This document shows positions 62,075 through 64,000 of a stretch of DNA of 64,000 bases, piece by piece. The DNA is taken from the NCBI GenBank assembly GCA_949775045.1, contig OX459097.1, positions 21,997,168-22,061,167 of the forward strand, written 5' to 3'. The DNA comes from Metridium senile (Eukaryota; Cnidaria; Anthozoa; Actiniaria; Metridiidae). The notes below the pieces were generated by a model. That model was not told where the DNA came from and did not search any database. It worked only from the letters and a program-made list of their open reading frames with translations. A program made the translations under genes and the position numbers. The stretch's first letter is position 1, and every line of letters begins with the position of its first letter.

Positions 62075-62147
62075 GGCTTCATAGCTCAGTTAGTAGAGCG
62101 TTGTACCGGTTCTGCAAAGTTCATGGGTTCAAATCCCGTTGAAATCC
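62075..62147 (+). tRNA. tRNA-like gene or tRNA-derived SINE head
   Basis: A 73-nt cloverleaf can be drawn: acceptor GGCTTCA / TGAAATC with one C-A mismatch and one G-T, D stem GCTC / GAGC, anticodon stem TTGTA / TGCAA, T stem ATGGG / CCCGT. Box A (TAGCTCAGTTAG) and box B (GGGTTCAAATCC) are good. Position 33 is C rather than U, so the anticodon (GGT by position) is doubtful. This suggests a tRNA-derived repeat rather than a working tRNA. Confidence 0.5.
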
Positions 62148-62316
62148 CTAAAACATGTTTTGGCTTTATAATTGCAATTGATTTAATTGATCACTATTCT
62201 GCAACAATCAATATCATGCACATTACTAGCCGGTGTGGCAACTCTTGAGGATTGGGGGAGAGAGGGAGGGGAGGGACGGTAGGGAGAAGGAGGGAAAGAA
62301 GAGCCTGTAGACAAAA
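62148..62316. other. Purine tract remnant
   Basis: 62250-62310 is a G/A-rich tract ending GAGCCTGTAG, like the inner part of the TAGCCTG hAT-like element. A TAGCC word at 62228 may be the decayed left end. Confidence 0.4.
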
Positions 62317-64000
62317 CACAGGCAGCCCAACTATTCTCTTTGAGGATTTTTTTTAATGACAAAAAAGTTTTTTACAACACTTGTGTGAATTCTCGCGCGC
62401 TGATTGGTTAATTTACAGTGATCAATAAGAGGACAGACACACTGTTCCCACGTCATCATGTCACACAACACTCGAGCAGAATTGAGGGAAAGTTTGTCAG
62501 CGACAAAGTTTTTTCATCAAAAAAGGATTTTAAAAACAAGTTTATGGATAAATTATCAATGGAAATTACTTTTCTGTAAGTAGAACATTTTAATAAATGT
62601 AACTATGCTGTCATAGAGTTGTTGTCGTTTTAATTTGATGGCTTTTTCAGTCTTTTTGACAAAGTTTCACTTACAATCAAATCGGTAGTCTTTTCAACAA
62701 AAACGTGGCTGCTCAAAATTACATTTTGGATGAACAATACCATTCTTTCAAGACTGATTTTAAAAGCTTAGAATGTTATACAAAGGTTAGACATATCGAG
62801 TATTGTGTAATCTTCTATATGATCAGTTTTTTTTGCTTTTTTATGCAATTTGTTTGAAAGGGTGAAACCTGAACCCAGCTAATCGGCCATGTTTGACGTT
62901 CTTGTACATTTTTAACTTCACTTAGCTCTCTAAAGACAAACAGTACACTGTATTTCTGTATAAAAATAGGCTTATTTTTTTTTCCGGCTGAAAAAAGATC
63001 ATTTTTGTAATTTGTGAGATTTTCCGTAGCTTCAAGAGAAACCATTGAGTTCGATGCGTGACAAATTCGTCATTTTTCGTCCGTTAACTTACATTTTATT
63101 TTTTGTACATTTATTTTGATTTGTGTTGTAAAAAACAAATTGCACATGGATTTTTCGTTGTCTGTCCTCTTATTGGCACACTCTTGGCGTCATAAAATGT
63201 TCAAAACTTTGCAGTGAAACCCCTCGCTACGCTCGTGGTTCCACTTGAGTTTTGAACATTTTATGACGTCAAGAGTGTGTCAATAAGAGGACAGACAACT
63301 CAAAACCATGTGCAATTTGTTAAATTTTTAACCGCGCGCCGAGCGAAATACATATTGAGCGCGCGGGTGGGGTTCCTGTGGTGTATTTGTTTGAAAGCTC
63401 GCGGATGGGATTCCTGTGGCTTTTTTTGCAAGCAATTTTTCCGTCAAAGTCGCGCGTTGTTGAAGAGGGAGGTATTTTGACAAGGTATGAAACTCGGTCA
63501 AGTGACAAATTTAGTTTCGCGCGTAGTAAATCAGCCATGGGAGAAAATTTTTATTTTTTTTCGAATATATAAACTTTATGTTGATCTTCAACTACAGTAA
63601 AAAGTATGATCATCTCCGACTTCAGCAAAGTGGTTAAAATTAATTTTTGAAAAAGGCAGCATGGAACCGAGGTGCGCCGCAGGTTGTGGTGACGGATTTC
63701 GGAAATTTTACAATCGTGGAGCAATCGTGGAGCGATCGTGAAAATATCGATCGAGACCACATTCACACTCATTCACCGATACAGCCGAAAAAAGGTGTTG
63801 ATTACAGTCTTGCATTTAACTTTTGCATTGTTAAAATGACTTAAAACTCAAAGAAAGAAAACAAGAGAATGTATTTTATTGTGAAAAATCATGGGATGGT
63901 GAGTCAAGAGTCAAAAAGATCGTGATTTGCACTGCAGTGGCTGGCTACCTACAGTGATTTGAGTTTTCATTCAAAACACCTGATTAATTCAAGTGTCACT
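62317..64000. mobile_element. CACAGG fold-back element F4 (right end outside window)
   Basis: It begins CACAGGCAGCCCAACTATTC, same subfamily as F2. The F2-type arm is split by about 950 bp of other repeats (62375-63325), including the 63134-63323 palindrome. The arm resumes with CCGCGCGCCGAGCG and two internal CCTGTGG motifs, then runs inward through sequence that F2 carries inverted at 39.3-39.84 kb. The partner end is expected to the right. Confidence 0.65.
63134..63323. repeat. Palindrome with shared 53-bp loop module, copy 2
   Basis: The stem pairs GTTGTCTGTCCTCTTATTG through GTCATAAAATGTTCAAAA with complement. The loop CTTTGCAGTGAAACC to CCACTTGAG is the reverse complement of the loop at 47447-47490, though the stems are unrelated. 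It is inserted inside F4. Confidence 0.75.

Overview
The window is AT-rich metazoan genomic DNA. Genes are intron-containing with GT-AG splice sites, intergenic space is long, and fold-back and MITE-type repeats are extremely dense. A DZIP3-type HEPN domain joined to a NACHT NTPase, a GIY-YIG Penelope-like retroelement and a tRNA-like 'GGCTTCATAGCTCAG' sequence together suggest a cnidarian, probably an anthozoan. That assignment is an inference from family knowledge, not a database match.

Layout. 1-0.8 kb: first two exons of a minus-strand C2H2-finger gene leaving the left edge. 3.4-4.0 kb: an orphan pair of HEPN exons (minus). 4.2-6.3 kb: the 3' part of a Penelope-like element between inverted arms that carry hammerhead-ribozyme-like motifs. 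7-13 kb: a TTAA element, a CACAGG fold-back and another fold-back. 13.4-19.6 kb: a complete WW-plus-nine-C2H2-finger gene (gene A) whose middle intron holds a 1.4 kb fold-back and a 1 kb ATT/ATC array. 19.6-27.7 kb: mostly mobile-element debris, with hAT-like elements, a Harbinger-like remnant and one doubtful frameshifted membrane gene. 28.0-33.2 kb: a HEPN-coiled-coil-NACHT gene (minus) resolved into four exons with matching phases. 33.4-47.6 kb: large fold-backs, including one of 6 kb and a nest of mariner-like MITEs. 47.7-48.8 kb: a segmental copy of sequence upstream of gene A, then a 200-N gap and a 3.5 kb ATT/ATC array leading to the zinc-finger exon of gene B (53.8-55.1 kb). 57.1-57.7 kb: 5' exons of a third family member (gene C), followed by an ATC array interrupted by another fold-back. 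62-64 kb: a tRNA-like locus and a CACAGG element running off the right edge.

Two themes stand out. First, a tandem WW-C2H2 gene family carries long trinucleotide-type arrays in the same intron of each copy. Second, at least four, probably five, fold-back elements share only a terminal motif (CACAGGCAGCCCAA, degenerate in one copy) and a 7-bp target-site duplication, while their long arms are mostly unrelated. This second group is the best candidate for an undescribed system here. Most long open frames in the window lie in simple repeats and do not encode proteins.
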